Assembly: GCA_963210315.1 (NCBI GenBank)
Contig: OY723279.1
Span: 806,001-870,000, forward strand
Source of the DNA: Rhynchopus euleeides
Lineage: Eukaryota > Euglenozoa > Diplonemea > Diplonemida > Diplonemidae
Length of the DNA: 64,000 bases
Direction: 5' to 3'
Below the pieces are notes generated by a model. The model made no database searches. It had not been told where the DNA came from and saw only the letters and a program-made list of their open reading frames with translations. Within the stretch, counting starts at the first letter, position 1; each line of letters opens with the position of its first letter. Shown here in pieces: positions 49,893-59,874 of this stretch. The position numbers and the translations under genes were made by a program.

Positions 49893-52800
49893 ACCAACAA
49901 CCTGGTTGTAGCGACACTGAATGTGACCTCACTGGACGCGCACTTCGACGTGCTTCGTGATGTGCCGGCGCACGTGGTGGGCCTGCAGGAGACTTGCAGC
50001 TCGCGGCGCCAACAAGAGGAGGTCGACTGGGTGCTGCGTAAGGGGGATGGGCGTCCGCAGGAGTGGGCCTTTCTGTGGGGTAAAGAGCGCCCCCCCAGGA
50101 GATCGAAAAACGCGCCGTCCGGCAACATCGCGTGTGGGCAACGTGGGGGTGGGGTGGCCACCATGGTGCGCCAGCCGTGTGTGTCGCGCGCCGTTCCGAA
50201 CAGCGCCATCACTGCGGGGTTTGAAGATGGCAGGGTCATGCACAGCATGGTGGCGCTCGGGTCGGGGGCCACGTTCCTCCATGTCTTCGTGGTGTACGCG
50301 CACTCGGGGTGCGACAACAAAACAGTGGCTGCCAGGGAGGCCCTCCTGAACTCTGTGTTGTTCGAGGCGCAGGCGCAGGTGGGTGGTGCTCCAGCGGTGG
50401 TACTGGGGGACCTCAACACGGATGTTGCGCGGTCGCCGACCCTCCGCAGAGCGCTGGAGAATGAGTGGGTCGACGCAGCGGTGCTCCAGGCTACGAGGAG
50501 CGGTGGTGACCCCCCGCCGACCTACACCTCTACACGTGCCAGCTCGCGAATCGACTACGTCCTGATGAACCGAATCGCAGCGCAAAGTTTCGTGAGCTGC
50601 TCGACCTCGCTGGCTGGGGTGCCGAACCACTCGCTGGTGAGTGTCACGCTGGACTCGCTCGCCTTCGCGCAGGAGACCCTGAGGTACAAGGTGCCCCGTG
50701 CAATTCCTGCACCCCCCCGGTCACCTGACGCGGACGAGACACCCCCGGAGCCACCCGACCTTGCGCCGTTCTACGACGCGGTGAAACGGGAAGCAGTCGA
50801 GGATGCGTGGATGATCCTTTCTGGGATGTGCGAGCGTCATCTGCTGGACGGGAGCGAGGTGGCGGCGTCAGAGGAGCGGTCATACCTCGGGAGGGGCGCA
50901 GCGCGAGAACCGCAGCGGGTACGTGTGGCGGCGCCGAGCTCCGCCACCTTGGGCACAGTCGCGACGGCGAAGGAGCTGAGGTACAGCGCGACCATCAGCC
51001 GCATGGAGCACTACGTGCGCGCTCGCTCCTGCGTAAAAAGTGGTCCGGGCGCGGTGTCGGGGCAACTTGTCCGCTGCTGGCGCAAGTGTCGCAACGTCCT
51101 ACGTGAACTACCTCAGGAGTGTGGGGTGACGAGCCACCTGCTGGGCTCCGTCCCCGACGTCGCGACTGTGAAGAAGCTGCTGCATGCTGTGCGCGGACGC
51201 CTTCACGACATCAACCGAGAGGCGTGCAAGGCGCGGAAACAGCGTTGGCGGGGGACTGTGCGCCAGATGTTCGCCTCCGACCGCAACAGCCTTGTGACTG
51301 TCCTGAAGGGTAGCCCGGGCCAAGCCGCCGACACGGTGAAGAAGGGGAACGGTGAACTGACGGCGAAGGTGTCGGAAATGGACGCCATCCTCATGGAAGC
51401 CTGGGCGCCCATCCACCGGATGTACACGGGCGACAGGGCGGAGCCGGAGTTTGCGCCTTTCGCACGGGAGTACGACGGGCTGTTCGAGAAGCACCCTATG
51501 CAGGTGGAAGACGTCAGCGGCTCCGACTTGCTGGAGATGCTGAAGCGGAGGAAAAAGAAGTCTGCTGCGTGTGGTGTCGACGGCTGGCGCATGGACGAGC
51601 TGCAGCGGCTGCCCCTCCCTCTCATGGACGGGTTTGCTGCCTTCTTCAACCTGGTGGAACGGACGGGGAAATGGCCGAAGGGGCTGCTCACGGCCCTGGT
51701 GTCGCTGATCCCGAAGAGCGAAGACCTCTCGCCTACGAACCTCCGGCCTATCACGGTCACCAGTGCGGTCTACCGCCTGTGGGCGTGCCGCCGTCTCATC
51801 GACATAATGAAGTGGCAGGAGACGTGGGCCCTGGACACGCAGCACGGCTTCCGCCAGGGGCATAGGTGCGAGGATGTCCTTAACGAACTGACGACTCTGA
51901 TTGAGGAGACCCTCCTGGATGATTCCAAACAGCTGTACCTGCTGGCCCTGGACTTCCAGAAGTGCTTCGACCGGGTACCCCAGAAGCTCGTCTTGGAGCT
52001 GGCGGAGGCCATGGGGCTGCACCAGCGCATCCTGCGCCCCCTCAAAACGATGTACAGTGGGCTGAAGAGACGCTTCAAGCTGCCCTTAGGTGTTGGCGGG
52101 CGCTTCGAGGTGACCAACGGGATCCTGCAGGGCTGCCCTATATCGGTCATCCTGATCAACGCCCTCCTCTCGGTCATGTTTAAGGCCGTCGACGTGCGCG
52201 TGCCATCAGTGTCTTCGCAGTCCTTCGCCGACGATGGGACGCTTGTATCTCAGGAGGATGAGGCGTCGGTGCAGCAGGCTGTCGATGTCGTGGTAGGCTT
52301 CTGCAACATCACCGGCATGGCCCTCAACGTCAAGAAGACGGTGGCGATGGGGATCCCGAGGGGCTCGTCGGGTTTCAGGAGGCGACACCCATACGTGGGA
52401 CAGGTGCGTGTTCAGGACAACATCCTCCCGACTGAGACAGCGTCGAAGATCCTCGGTGCAAAGGCCTGCGTCTCTGACAAGGTGCAGGTGCGCCGCAACG
52501 ACGCGCGACTCGAGAGCCACAAACCCCTGCTCATGCGACTTCCGACCTCTCCGCTGAGCACACGACAACGGGCGGAAATTGTGGCGTCGAATGTCGTGTC
52601 GAGCACGGTGTCGGGCGGAGCGTTTGCCCCTCTGTCGAAGACGGCGACGCAGCGTCTTCGAAGCCGTTTAACGACAGGCATCCTCGGCGTCAAGCACCCC
52701 TCCCGCAGTGTAGGCGCGATGCTCACCATCCTGCACAAAGCCCACCGTGTAGATCCGGCGATAGCCAACTCTTACCGGATCCTGTGCAATCTCTTCGACA

Positions 52801-55800
52801 CGTGTGTGCGCATCCCACACATGGTGGACAGGATGAACCGAATCGCTGTGCTGTACGAGGATCACCCGACCCTCTCCTCTGCTGACGCCCTCGGCCCTGT
52901 GGGCATCGCGATCTCGGTCGCCCTCCCTGCTGCTGGACTAGAGTGGGGCGACGACATCCGTGACTGTGCCATCGGGGATATGTGTCTCGCCGGTGAACCA
53001 CGGTCCTCCCGGAACCATGCGCTGCGCGACAATCTGCGGCGGCAGGGCTGGAAGGCGCTGGCGAAGCACCGTCCTTCCTTCTCGGGGATCGAAAACGGTG
53101 TGGACTACGACAGGACGAACGCGCTCCGCCTGGAGACGAAGGACGGGAACCTCTCGCGGGCGCTGACGGTGGTGCTTACTGGTGGTGTCTTCTTCGCGAC
53201 ACGATGGGGGCGCAACGGCGCCTACGTCTCTGGCAGGCGTGCGACGACAGACGAGACGTCGGACTCCTCATCCCATGCCCCATCTCCCTCACCGGCTGCT
53301 GACGCGGCTATGGAAGGGGACGAAGAGGATGAAGAAGCTGAGGAAGAGGAGGAGTGCGAGTACGAAGAGGAGGAGGACGAGGAGCAGGGAGACGCCGATC
53401 TGCTCGGTTCTCAGGATTCCTTCGACTGGGATATCGTGTCCGATCCGGCGGCTGAAGAGGCAGACGTACGGGACCCCAAGCTGTGTGTACACTGCGATGG
53501 TGCGGACAGTGACACGCCCGATCACCTTTGGTGGGCATGCAGTGCGTTTGACTCCGTCAGGTCTCAACCTCAGTACGAACCCCTGCTGCAGCTGGACCGC
53601 TCAGGGTGGCCCCCGTGCCTTGCGAGATACGGCGTGGTGCCAGAGGGATTCCAGGTAGACGAGACCTTGCTGCACACGCTGATGGGGCGCATCGTGCTGA
53701 AGCGGTGGGAGCTCGAGGCGAAGATGCGGCGCGCTGGACCCCTCGTGCACCCCTGGACGGCTGCTCTCTCCTGGCCGGCAGAGGCTTTTGACTTCGACGT
53801 ATCCAGTATCCCAGAGAAGCCAGCAGCGCGGCTGTGGCCGTATAGCGCTGCGTCTCTCAGGGCGATACTTGCGTGGCTCGCAGCGCTCCAATGGACGAAG
53901 CAAGGCACGGTGTCGAACATCGAGCTCGCCCTTGACTTCGAAATCTTCACAGGGAAGGCGTTACAGCCCTCGGAGCGCTCGGCACGAACCTCCAACCCCG
54001 CGATGGCCGAGCGTGGCAACCTCCTCTGGACGATGATGGGCTGCCTGAAGAGGCTATGCGACCAGCTAAGCCTTCCTACCCCGTGGCCTGCGCGACGCGA
54101 GGACCGGGTCGGCTCCCTCTGCTCGGTAGGCGCTGGAGAGGTCTGGGGCGGGATGACACCCCGGCCCGTGTTCGCAGGTGGCGCAGAGACGATCGCGGCG
54201 TTAGAGGCGAGTGCAGAACAGGCATGTGCGGCCGCAGGCGTCGATGCAGACGGCAATATCGTGAGGTGGGGAACAAACGTGTTCCCAGACTACACTGGGA
54301 TCCCCCGGACCACGCGAGCCTCACAATGGGATGGGCCACGCCCGCCCCCGCCGCGCAGCGCTATACCCGTACCAGTGCCGCGGTCGCTCGCGAGCACGTC
54401 TCTGGGCCCCCGGAAAGTGTGCAACGCGCATTCGAAACCGAAATGCGACGAGTGCGATAATGCCAAGCGGAATTACGCACTGACGATAGCTGCGTGTTGC
54501 CGCGTCCACCACCACCACGCGGACGGCCTGAAGGTGATGTGTTGTGAGACACACCACATGACGCGATGCGGCACCTGCGCCAATGTGAAGACATGCTGCG
54601 CGGCCGGCCACCATGGGCGCGCCCCCAGGGTCGACCAAGTTGCGAGCACGGATGACGACAGCAGCAGCTGCGAAGACGACTCTGACAGCGAGGGAGAGGA
54701 GGGCAGCTCTGGTGCCACTGAGCATGATGGAGACGACGCTGCAGATGCGGGCTCCACCAGCGAGGAAGTCCCTCCCTCGTCTGAGATGGATAGCGACACG
54801 ACGGCTGCGGCTGCGGTGAAACGCACCGCCATCGTTCTGGACGCCTCCGACGAGGACTCGATGGGGCAGGATGCCGTGAAACGCACCGCCATTTGTTTAG
54901 ATCACTCTGACGAGGGCCCGTCCCTCTGGGGGGCTGGGATAGTGTGTGTGCGACAGCCAGAGTGGGACATGTGTGCGTCTCTTCTTCTTCTTTGGCCGGG
55001 CGTGATTGAGCATTTGGCTCTTTGCTGCCCCGACGATCAGCCCAGTGAGGGCGAGTTGGGTTCTTCTGCGGAGTCATCTGCGTTGACCCCACGCGAATTC
55101 CCTGGTTTTCTTTTCTCGCCTTCCCCTCGAATGAATACCCCTGCTTCCCCTACCCCGCGTAAGATGGGTGCAGAGCACGTTACGCTTGATGCGGATGAAT
55201 CGTCGGGCTCCCAGCCTGATGATGCTCGTCTCGCTCCACCAGCAGATACAGCACCGCCTCCGGCGCCCTCTCCGGCTCCGGAGCTCGTGCTGCACACAGA
55301 CCTGCTGGACGGGCTACAGACCCCGCAGTCGGGCTCGCCGCCCCTCCCAGAGAGCGCCACGCAACGGAGATCTCCGAGCCCTTGCGTGGGGCGCCGCCTT
55401 CCTTTCTCTCCCTCTCTCCCCTCTGAGTCCTCGGTACCCCGCGCGCAGAAGCGGGTAGCACCCATACAGGAGACAGGCGAATCTGCCCTGGGGCAACGCT
55501 CCTTTAACAACAGAAGAGTAGAACCTCAACCCCCCGTGTCCCCTGGTTCACCGATTTCAGCGTCAAGCCTTCGGCCTGACGAGGATAGTATCATGCCCCC
55601 ATCAGAACTTGCTTCCCCCCTTCCTCTCTCGCCTGCACCTTCCCTTGTTGTGGATGACTCGCCGGGCTTTCAGCCCGTCGACACTCGGCTTAGTCCCCCA
55701 TCAGACACTGTGTCACCCCCACCACCCTCTCCATGTCAGGAGCCCCTAGTGCCTTTAGACACTGCAACCCCCTCTCTTCCCGACTGGCAGGCAGAAACGC

Positions 55801-56342
55801 CGTCTCACCAGGGGGGCGACACGCTCTCCCACGAGTGCACGTCGCCGAGCCCTTACGTGGGGCGTCGACTTCCTTTCTCCCCTTCCTCCCCTTCTGAGTC
55901 CTCGGTTCCCCGCGCGCAGAAACGTGTAGCGCACATGCGGGAGGCAGACGAATCTGCCCTGGAGCGATGCTCGTTTCATAACAACAGAGCAGGTTTTCCT
56001 TCCTCCCGCACGATCATCAGCACAGCTAGATCAGGCGTGCCTTCCCCTTTCCCACGGGCCTCACAGGCCTTGCGCTTCTTGGAGCGCAAGACACGTGCTG
56101 TCCGTCCTTCTCGTTCTCGTTTCCTCCAGAAGCAGGTGTTGCGTGCGGTTCCGAAGCGCACCCGCTGCATCCCCTCTCCCACCATCTTTCGTTCGGCGGC
56201 TATTCCGCGCTCTTTTCAACGCGTCGTCGCGAAGATTGCGCCTCAGTATCAGCAGGCGCAATCTCCGGCTTCCAGTGTGTGTGTGTCCCCCCTCCTTTAC
56301 AGCGCAACGAGGAGGAGAGCGAAACCGTGTGGTGTCACGTAG
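49854..56342 (+). CDS. LINE ORF2: APE endonuclease and reverse transcriptase
   Basis: Up to 2162 residues, unusually long. The start at 49854 is the first start-like codon in the frame, itself within the 2A sequence. APE endonuclease (about 20-250): ATLNVTSLDAH, VVGLQETC, VVLGDLNTDV and SSRIDYVLMN. RT (about 600-870): LVSLIPKSED, NLRPITVTSAVYRLW, LLALDFQKCFDRVP, GILQGCPISVILIN and the catalytic SFADDGTLV (about 791). A CCHC-type knuckle is near residue 1212 (CVHC ... DHLWWAC). Then come a second Cys/His-rich cluster (about 1523-1585, HSKPKCDECDN ... CCETHHMTRCGTC) and a Ser/Pro-rich extension. The extension has an internal duplication of the block VGRRLPFSPS ... SVPRAQKRVA. ORF2 would nick the target and prime reverse transcription there. 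Confidence 0.9.
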   Translation: MLMGGDIETNPGPTNNLVVATLNVTSLDAHFDVLRDVPAHVVGLQETCSSRRQQEEVDWVLRKGDGRPQEWAFLWGKERPPRRSKNAPSGNIACGQRGGGVATMVRQPCVSRAVPNSAITAGFEDGRVMHSMVALGSGATFLHVFVVYAHSGCDNKTVAAREALLNSVLFEAQAQVGGAPAVVLGDLNTDVARSPTLRRALENEWVDAAVLQATRSGGDPPPTYTSTRASSRIDYVLMNRIAAQSFVSCSTSLAGVPNHSLVSVTLDSLAFAQETLRYKVPRAIPAPPRSPDADETPPEPPDLAPFYDAVKREAVEDAWMILSGMCERHLLDGSEVAASEERSYLGRGAAREPQRVRVAAPSSATLGTVATAKELRYSATISRMEHYVRARSCVKSGPGAVSGQLVRCWRKCRNVLRELPQECGVTSHLLGSVPDVATVKKLLHAVRGRLHDINREACKARKQRWRGTVRQMFASDRNSLVTVLKGSPGQAADTVKKGNGELTAKVSEMDAILMEAWAPIHRMYTGDRAEPEFAPFAREYDGLFEKHPMQVEDVSGSDLLEMLKRRKKKSAACGVDGWRMDELQRLPLPLMDGFAAFFNLVERTGKWPKGLLTALVSLIPKSEDLSPTNLRPITVTSAVYRLWACRRLIDIMKWQETWALDTQHGFRQGHRCEDVLNELTTLIEETLLDDSKQLYLLALDFQKCFDRVPQKLVLELAEAMGLHQRILRPLKTMYSGLKRRFKLPLGVGGRFEVTNGILQGCPISVILINALLSVMFKAVDVRVPSVSSQSFADDGTLVSQEDEASVQQAVDVVVGFCNITGMALNVKKTVAMGIPRGSSGFRRRHPYVGQVRVQDNILPTETASKILGAKACVSDKVQVRRNDARLESHKPLLMRLPTSPLSTRQRAEIVASNVVSSTVSGGAFAPLSKTATQRLRSRLTTGILGVKHPSRSVGAMLTILHKAHRVDPAIANSYRILCNLFDTCVRIPHMVDRMNRIAVLYEDHPTLSSADALGPVGIAISVALPAAGLEWGDDIRDCAIGDMCLAGEPRSSRNHALRDNLRRQGWKALAKHRPSFSGIENGVDYDRTNALRLETKDGNLSRALTVVLTGGVFFATRWGRNGAYVSGRRATTDETSDSSSHAPSPSPAADAAMEGDEEDEEAEEEEECEYEEEEDEEQGDADLLGSQDSFDWDIVSDPAAEEADVRDPKLCVHCDGADSDTPDHLWWACSAFDSVRSQPQYEPLLQLDRSGWPPCLARYGVVPEGFQVDETLLHTLMGRIVLKRWELEAKMRRAGPLVHPWTAALSWPAEAFDFDVSSIPEKPAARLWPYSAASLRAILAWLAALQWTKQGTVSNIELALDFEIFTGKALQPSERSARTSNPAMAERGNLLWTMMGCLKRLCDQLSLPTPWPARREDRVGSLCSVGAGEVWGGMTPRPVFAGGAETIAALEASAEQACAAAGVDADGNIVRWGTNVFPDYTGIPRTTRASQWDGPRPPPPRSAIPVPVPRSLASTSLGPRKVCNAHSKPKCDECDNAKRNYALTIAACCRVHHHHADGLKVMCCETHHMTRCGTCANVKTCCAAGHHGRAPRVDQVASTDDDSSSCEDDSDSEGEEGSSGATEHDGDDAADAGSTSEEVPPSSEMDSDTTAAAAVKRTAIVLDASDEDSMGQDAVKRTAICLDHSDEGPSLWGAGIVCVRQPEWDMCASLLLLWPGVIEHLALCCPDDQPSEGELGSSAESSALTPREFPGFLFSPSPRMNTPASPTPRKMGAEHVTLDADESSGSQPDDARLAPPADTAPPPAPSPAPELVLHTDLLDGLQTPQSGSPPLPESATQRRSPSPCVGRRLPFSPSLPSESSVPRAQKRVAPIQETGESALGQRSFNNRRVEPQPPVSPGSPISASSLRPDEDSIMPPSELASPLPLSPAPSLVVDDSPGFQPVDTRLSPPSDTVSPPPPSPCQEPLVPLDTATPSLPDWQAETPSHQGGDTLSHECTSPSPYVGRRLPFSPSSPSESSVPRAQKRVAHMREADESALERCSFHNNRAGFPSSRTIISTARSGVPSPFPRASQALRFLERKTRAVRPSRSRFLQKQVLRAVPKRTRCIPSPTIFRSAAIPRSFQRVVAKIAPQYQQAQSPASSVCVSPLLYSATRRRAKPCGVT

Positions 56343-56433
56343 AGCAAGAGTAGGATTGCGGGCCCGGTTCCTCACGGTATGGTCCTTCGGGGCCAGGCTG
56401 CGATGCCAGCACGCTAACCCAAATTGCAATACG

Positions 56434-56655
56434 ATTTGTTGTGATTTGTTGTGATTTGTTGCGATTTGTTGCGATTTGTTGTGGCCAGTTGTGATTTGTT
56501 GCGACCAGTTGTGACGACTTGTGACCCTTTTGTGATGAGTTGTGATGAGTTGTGATGAGTTGTGATGAGTTGTGATGAGTTGTGATGAGTTGTGATGAGT
56601 TGTGATGAGGTGTGATCTGTTGTGATCTGTTGTGATCTGTTGTGATCGCGATCCA
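56434..56655 (+). repeat. LINE 3' tail of ~10-bp repeats
   Basis: About 20 units of TTGTGATTTG, TTGTGATGAG and TTGTGATCTG, ending GATCGCGATCC. It replaces a poly-A tail. Related arrays in both orientations occur at 46030-46105, 47350-47390 and 58307-58610. Confidence 0.85.
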
Positions 56656-58350
56656 GAGATGGATAGCGACACGACGGCTGCGGCTGCGGTGAAACGCACC
56701 GCCATCGTTCTGGACGCCTCCGACGAGGACTCGATGGGGCAGGATGCCGTGAAACGCACCGCCATTTGTTTAGATCACTCTGACGAGGGCCCGTCCCTCT
56801 GGGGGGCTGGGATAGTGTGTGTGCGACAGCCAGAGTGGGACATGTGTGCGTCTCTTCTTCTTCTTTGGCCGGGTGTGATTGAGCATTTGGCTCTTTGCTG
56901 CCCCGACGATCAGCCCAGTGAGGGCGAGTTGGGTTCTTCTGCGGAGTCATCTGCGTTGTCCCCACGCGAATTCCCTGGTTTTCTTTTCTCGCCTTCCCCT
57001 CGAATGAATACCCCTGCTTCCCCTACCCCGCGTAAGATGGGTGCAGAGCACGTTACGCTTGATGCGGATGAATCGTCGGGCTCCCAGCCTGATGATGCTC
57101 GTCTCGCTCCACCAGCAGATACAGCACCGCCTCCGGCGCCCTCTCCGGCTCCGGAGCTCGTGCTGCACACAGACCTGCTGGACGGGCTACAGACCCCGCA
57201 GTCGGGCTCGCCGCCCCTCCCAGAGAGCGCCACGCAACGGAGATCTCCGAGCCCTTGCGTGGGGCGCCGCCTTCCTTTCTCTCCCTCTCTCCCCTCTGAG
57301 TCCTCGGTGCCCCGCGCGCAGAAGCGGGTAGCACCCATACAGGAGACAGGCGAATCTGCCCTGGGGCAACGCTCCTTTAACAACAGAAGAGTAGAACCTC
57401 AACCCCCCGTGTCCCCTGGTTCACCGATTTCAGCGTCAAGCCTTCGGCCTGACGAGGATAGTATCATGCCCCCATCAGAACTTGCTTCCCCCCTTCCTCT
57501 CTCGCCTGCACCTTCCCTTGTTGTGGATGACTCGCCGGGCTTTCAGCCCGTCGACACTCGGCTTAGTCCCCCATCAGACACTGTGTCACCCCCACCACCC
57601 TCTCCATGTCAGGAGCCCCTAGTGCCTTTAGACACTGCAACCCCCTCTCTTCCCGACTGGCAGGCAGAAACGCCGTCTCACCAGGGGGGCGACACGCTCT
57701 CCCACGAGTGCACGTCGCCGAGCCCTTACGTGGGGCGTCGACTTCCTTTCTCCTCTTCCTCCCCTTCTGAGTCCTCGGTTCCCCGCGCGCAGAAACGTGT
57801 AGCGCACATGCGGGAGGCAGACGAATCTGCCCTGGAGCGATGCTCGTTTCATAACAACAGAGCAGGTTTTCCTTCCTCCCGCACGATCATCAGCACAGCT
57901 AGATCAGGCGTGCCTTCCCCTTTCCCACGGGCCTCACAGGCCTTGCGCTTCTTGGAGCGCAAGACACGTGCTGTCCGTCCTTCTCGTTCTCGTTTCCTCC
58001 AGAAGCAGGTGTTGCGTGCGGTTCCGAAGCGCACCCGCTGCATCCCCTCTCCCACCATCTTTCGTTCGGCGGCTATTCCGCGCTCTTTTCAACGCGTCGT
58101 CGCGAAGATTGCGCCTCAGTATCAGCAGGCGCAATCTCCGGCTTCCAGTGTGTGTGTGTCCCCCCTCCTTTACAGCGCAACGAGGAGGAGAGCGAAACCG
58201 TGTGGTGTCACGTAGAGCAAGAGTAGGATAGCGGGCCCGGTTCCTCACGGTATGGTCCTTCGGGGCCAGGCTGCGATGCCAGCACGCTAACCCAAATTGC
58301 AATACGATCTGTTGTGATCTGTTGTGATCTGTTGTGATCGCGATCCAAAA
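56656..58350 (+). mobile_element. LINE fragment 3 (5'-truncated, with tail)
   Basis: Begins at a point equivalent to 54783 in the main LINE and follows it closely to the end of ORF2 (stop at 58215), the 3' UTR and a short tail ending GATCGCGATCC. It inserted directly after the tail of the main LINE. Open frame 56656-58215 is only the C-terminal Ser/Pro-rich extension and the KRTAI-type repeats; it has no enzyme domain. Confidence 0.85.
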
Positions 58351-58390
58351 TTTCAAAAATTTAAAATTTTGGATCGCGATCACAACAGAT
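58330..58390. repeat. Perfect hairpin joining two LINE tails
   Basis: TGTGATCGCGATCCAAAATTT is followed a few bases on by its reverse complement. It brings a plus-oriented tail (left) and a minus-oriented tail (right) face to face. This is the hinge of the right-hand inverted structure of the block. Confidence 0.8.
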
Positions 58391-58529
58391 CACAACAGAT
58401 CACACCTCATCACAACTCATCACAAAAGGGTCACAAGTCGTCACAACTGGTCACAACAAATCACACCACGTCACACCTAGTCACAACAAATCACAACTGG
58501 CCGCAACAAATCGCAAAAAATCACAACAA

Positions 58530-58622
58530 ATCACAACATTTGCCTTGTGATTTGTTGTGATCTGTTGTGATCGGGTGTGATTTGTTGTGATTTGTTGTTT
58601 TTTTCCCCAGCCTGATTACCCC
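58530..58622 (-). repeat. Right inverted terminal repeat of the 12.6-kb block
   Basis: Reverse complement of 46014-46105 with few differences: outermost GGGGTAATCAGGCTGGGG, an A-run, then AACAAATCACAAC and ACACCCGATCACAAC, and finally CAAATGTTGTGATTTG. The host sequence resumes at 58623. Confidence 0.8.
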
Positions 58623-59874
58623 AAATTTTCAAAGTCTTGCAGATGATCATGAGAGGTCAGTCGTGGAGAAGGAGAAAGCTTTGGCAAAGGCAGAGAGTGA
58701 GGTAAAGAGGGTGAATGAGGAGAAGGAAAAGGTGGCGAACGAGGCACAGGCCAAAGCGGACCGTTTGAATCAACAACGACAGGAGATGGCCGTGTTAAAG
58801 GGACAGCTCCATAAGCAAGACTCTGCGTTGGCTTTTATGAAAGAGCTTGGTGTTGAAAGAGAGGCGGAGGTAGAAGCGTTGAGGGCACAGGCGACCCACG
58901 AAAAAGCGGTCCTCACCCAGGAACTGCAACGTGTGGAGTCCAAGGCCCGCAGCTACTCGTCTCAGGGAGAATCCCAACAGCGCTTACTTGAACAGACAGA
59001 GAATGCTTTGAAAGGTACACAGCAAGATAAGATGCTTTTGGAATTTCACGTGTCGGCGAGCATGCAAAATGAGAAGGCACTCCGTGACCAACTGGGGATG
59101 CAGGAGCAACATATGCAGATCCAGGAGGGCCTACACGAACAACAGAATCAGGATAAGGCCATGTTGGTTAAGCAGGTGCAGCACCAGCTGCGCCAAGGCA
59201 TGACCATGGCGAAAGAAATGGCGCGGCAGAAGGATTTCATCGTGCAACAAAACAACTTGGTATTGTCCCTGCAGTCAGCGTTGGAGGTGTCTGAGAACAA
59301 GCAGCTGCAAATACAGTCGCAGGACGCCCCAGCACGGGTGCAAGGGACGGACCAACCCCGTTTGTTGCAACCGAAGCCTGAGCAAGGGCAATTAGTTGTT
59401 CATACGGCCCAGAAGAAGAGGGACCGAGACGAAGTGAGTGGCAGTGACGAAACGAGTGAAGAGTCGAAGGACCTGTTTGAAAGCCAACCGCAACTTGATA
59501 CAGTGGCTGCGACTTCTTCAGCCCTTGTAGTCATTCTCCCGGAGGATCGGGTGACGCCAAAGCCCAAGGGGCCGCAATCAAAGAGGCAGCGTGCAGAACC
59601 TGCCTCGGTAGTGAGCGGCTCTCAGATACAGGCGTCAGCCACGGAACCTGCTGTGGAACTTCCCTTGTTGTTGGGTGCCCCTCCGGCACAGATATCGCCC
59701 TCGGTGCCTGCCTCCCCTGATATTTTTCTGTCTCAGACGGGTGGTGAAGGGGTGGATGGTGAGCGGGAGACGGGGCCACCAGGGAAATCAGAGACGGACA
59801 GAACGGAGGTCTCACAATCGCAGCCAGGGGAGCCTGGTAATGGAACAGAACCAGAGCCTGACGGAACCACTTGA
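58623..59874 (+). CDS. Host-like multidomain USP gene, segment 4 (coiled-coil C terminus)
   Basis: About 416 residues to the stop at 59872-59874, in frame with segment 3 across the 12.6-kb block. Residues about 10-220 are Glu/Lys/Gln-rich with heptad spacing (EKEKALAKAESEVKRVNEEK, ELGVEREAEVEALRAQ, ENALKGTQQDK), a long coiled coil. An acidic Ser-rich stretch (DEVSGSDETSEESKD), a possible NLS (PKGPQSKRQRAEP) and a Pro/Ser/Gly-rich end follow. The frame is open upstream of 58623 only because the inserted repeat happens to be open, so no local ATG need be used. It could instead be a separate gene starting in this region. Confidence 0.65.

Larger units (their letters stand above)
47218..56655 (+). 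mobile_element. Main LINE (non-LTR retrotransposon), apparently full length
   Basis: 5' repeat region, ORF1 (47703-49811), ORF2 (49854 or read-through from 49812, to 56342), a short 3' UTR and a tail of ~10-bp TTGTGATTTG / TTGTGATGAG units (about 56434-56655). Both ORFs are open. ORF2 has an APE-type endonuclease and an RT. The exact 5' end and target duplications cannot be fixed because the flanks are themselves LINE or tail repeats. The clade is undetermined. Confidence 0.85.
46014..58622. mobile_element. 12.6-kb inverted-repeat-bounded block with LINE copies
   Basis: Both ends carry the same ~90-bp sequence in inverted orientation, starting GGGGTAATCAGGCTGGGG and continuing into AACAAATCACAAC-type repeats (46014-46105 and about 58530-58622). 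The block splits the USP gene after a codon position that continues in frame at 58623, and no target duplication is visible. Inside are three LINE copies in the same orientation and long TTGTGATTTG-type arrays. It could be a foldback transposon that received LINEs, or a LINE cluster that grew by insertion into its own tails. Confidence 0.7.

Noticed and set aside
56434-56655. Telomere-like short repeats
   Set aside because: The ~10-bp units vary in sequence, lie internally and follow a LINE 3' UTR, so they fit a LINE tail better than a telomere.
58623-58645. TTTTCAAAGTCTTGCAG as an intron acceptor, making the 12.6-kb block an intron
   Set aside because: The host frame continues at 58623, before this motif, with no bases lost. 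The block ends in inverted repeats and has no matching donor at the left edge.
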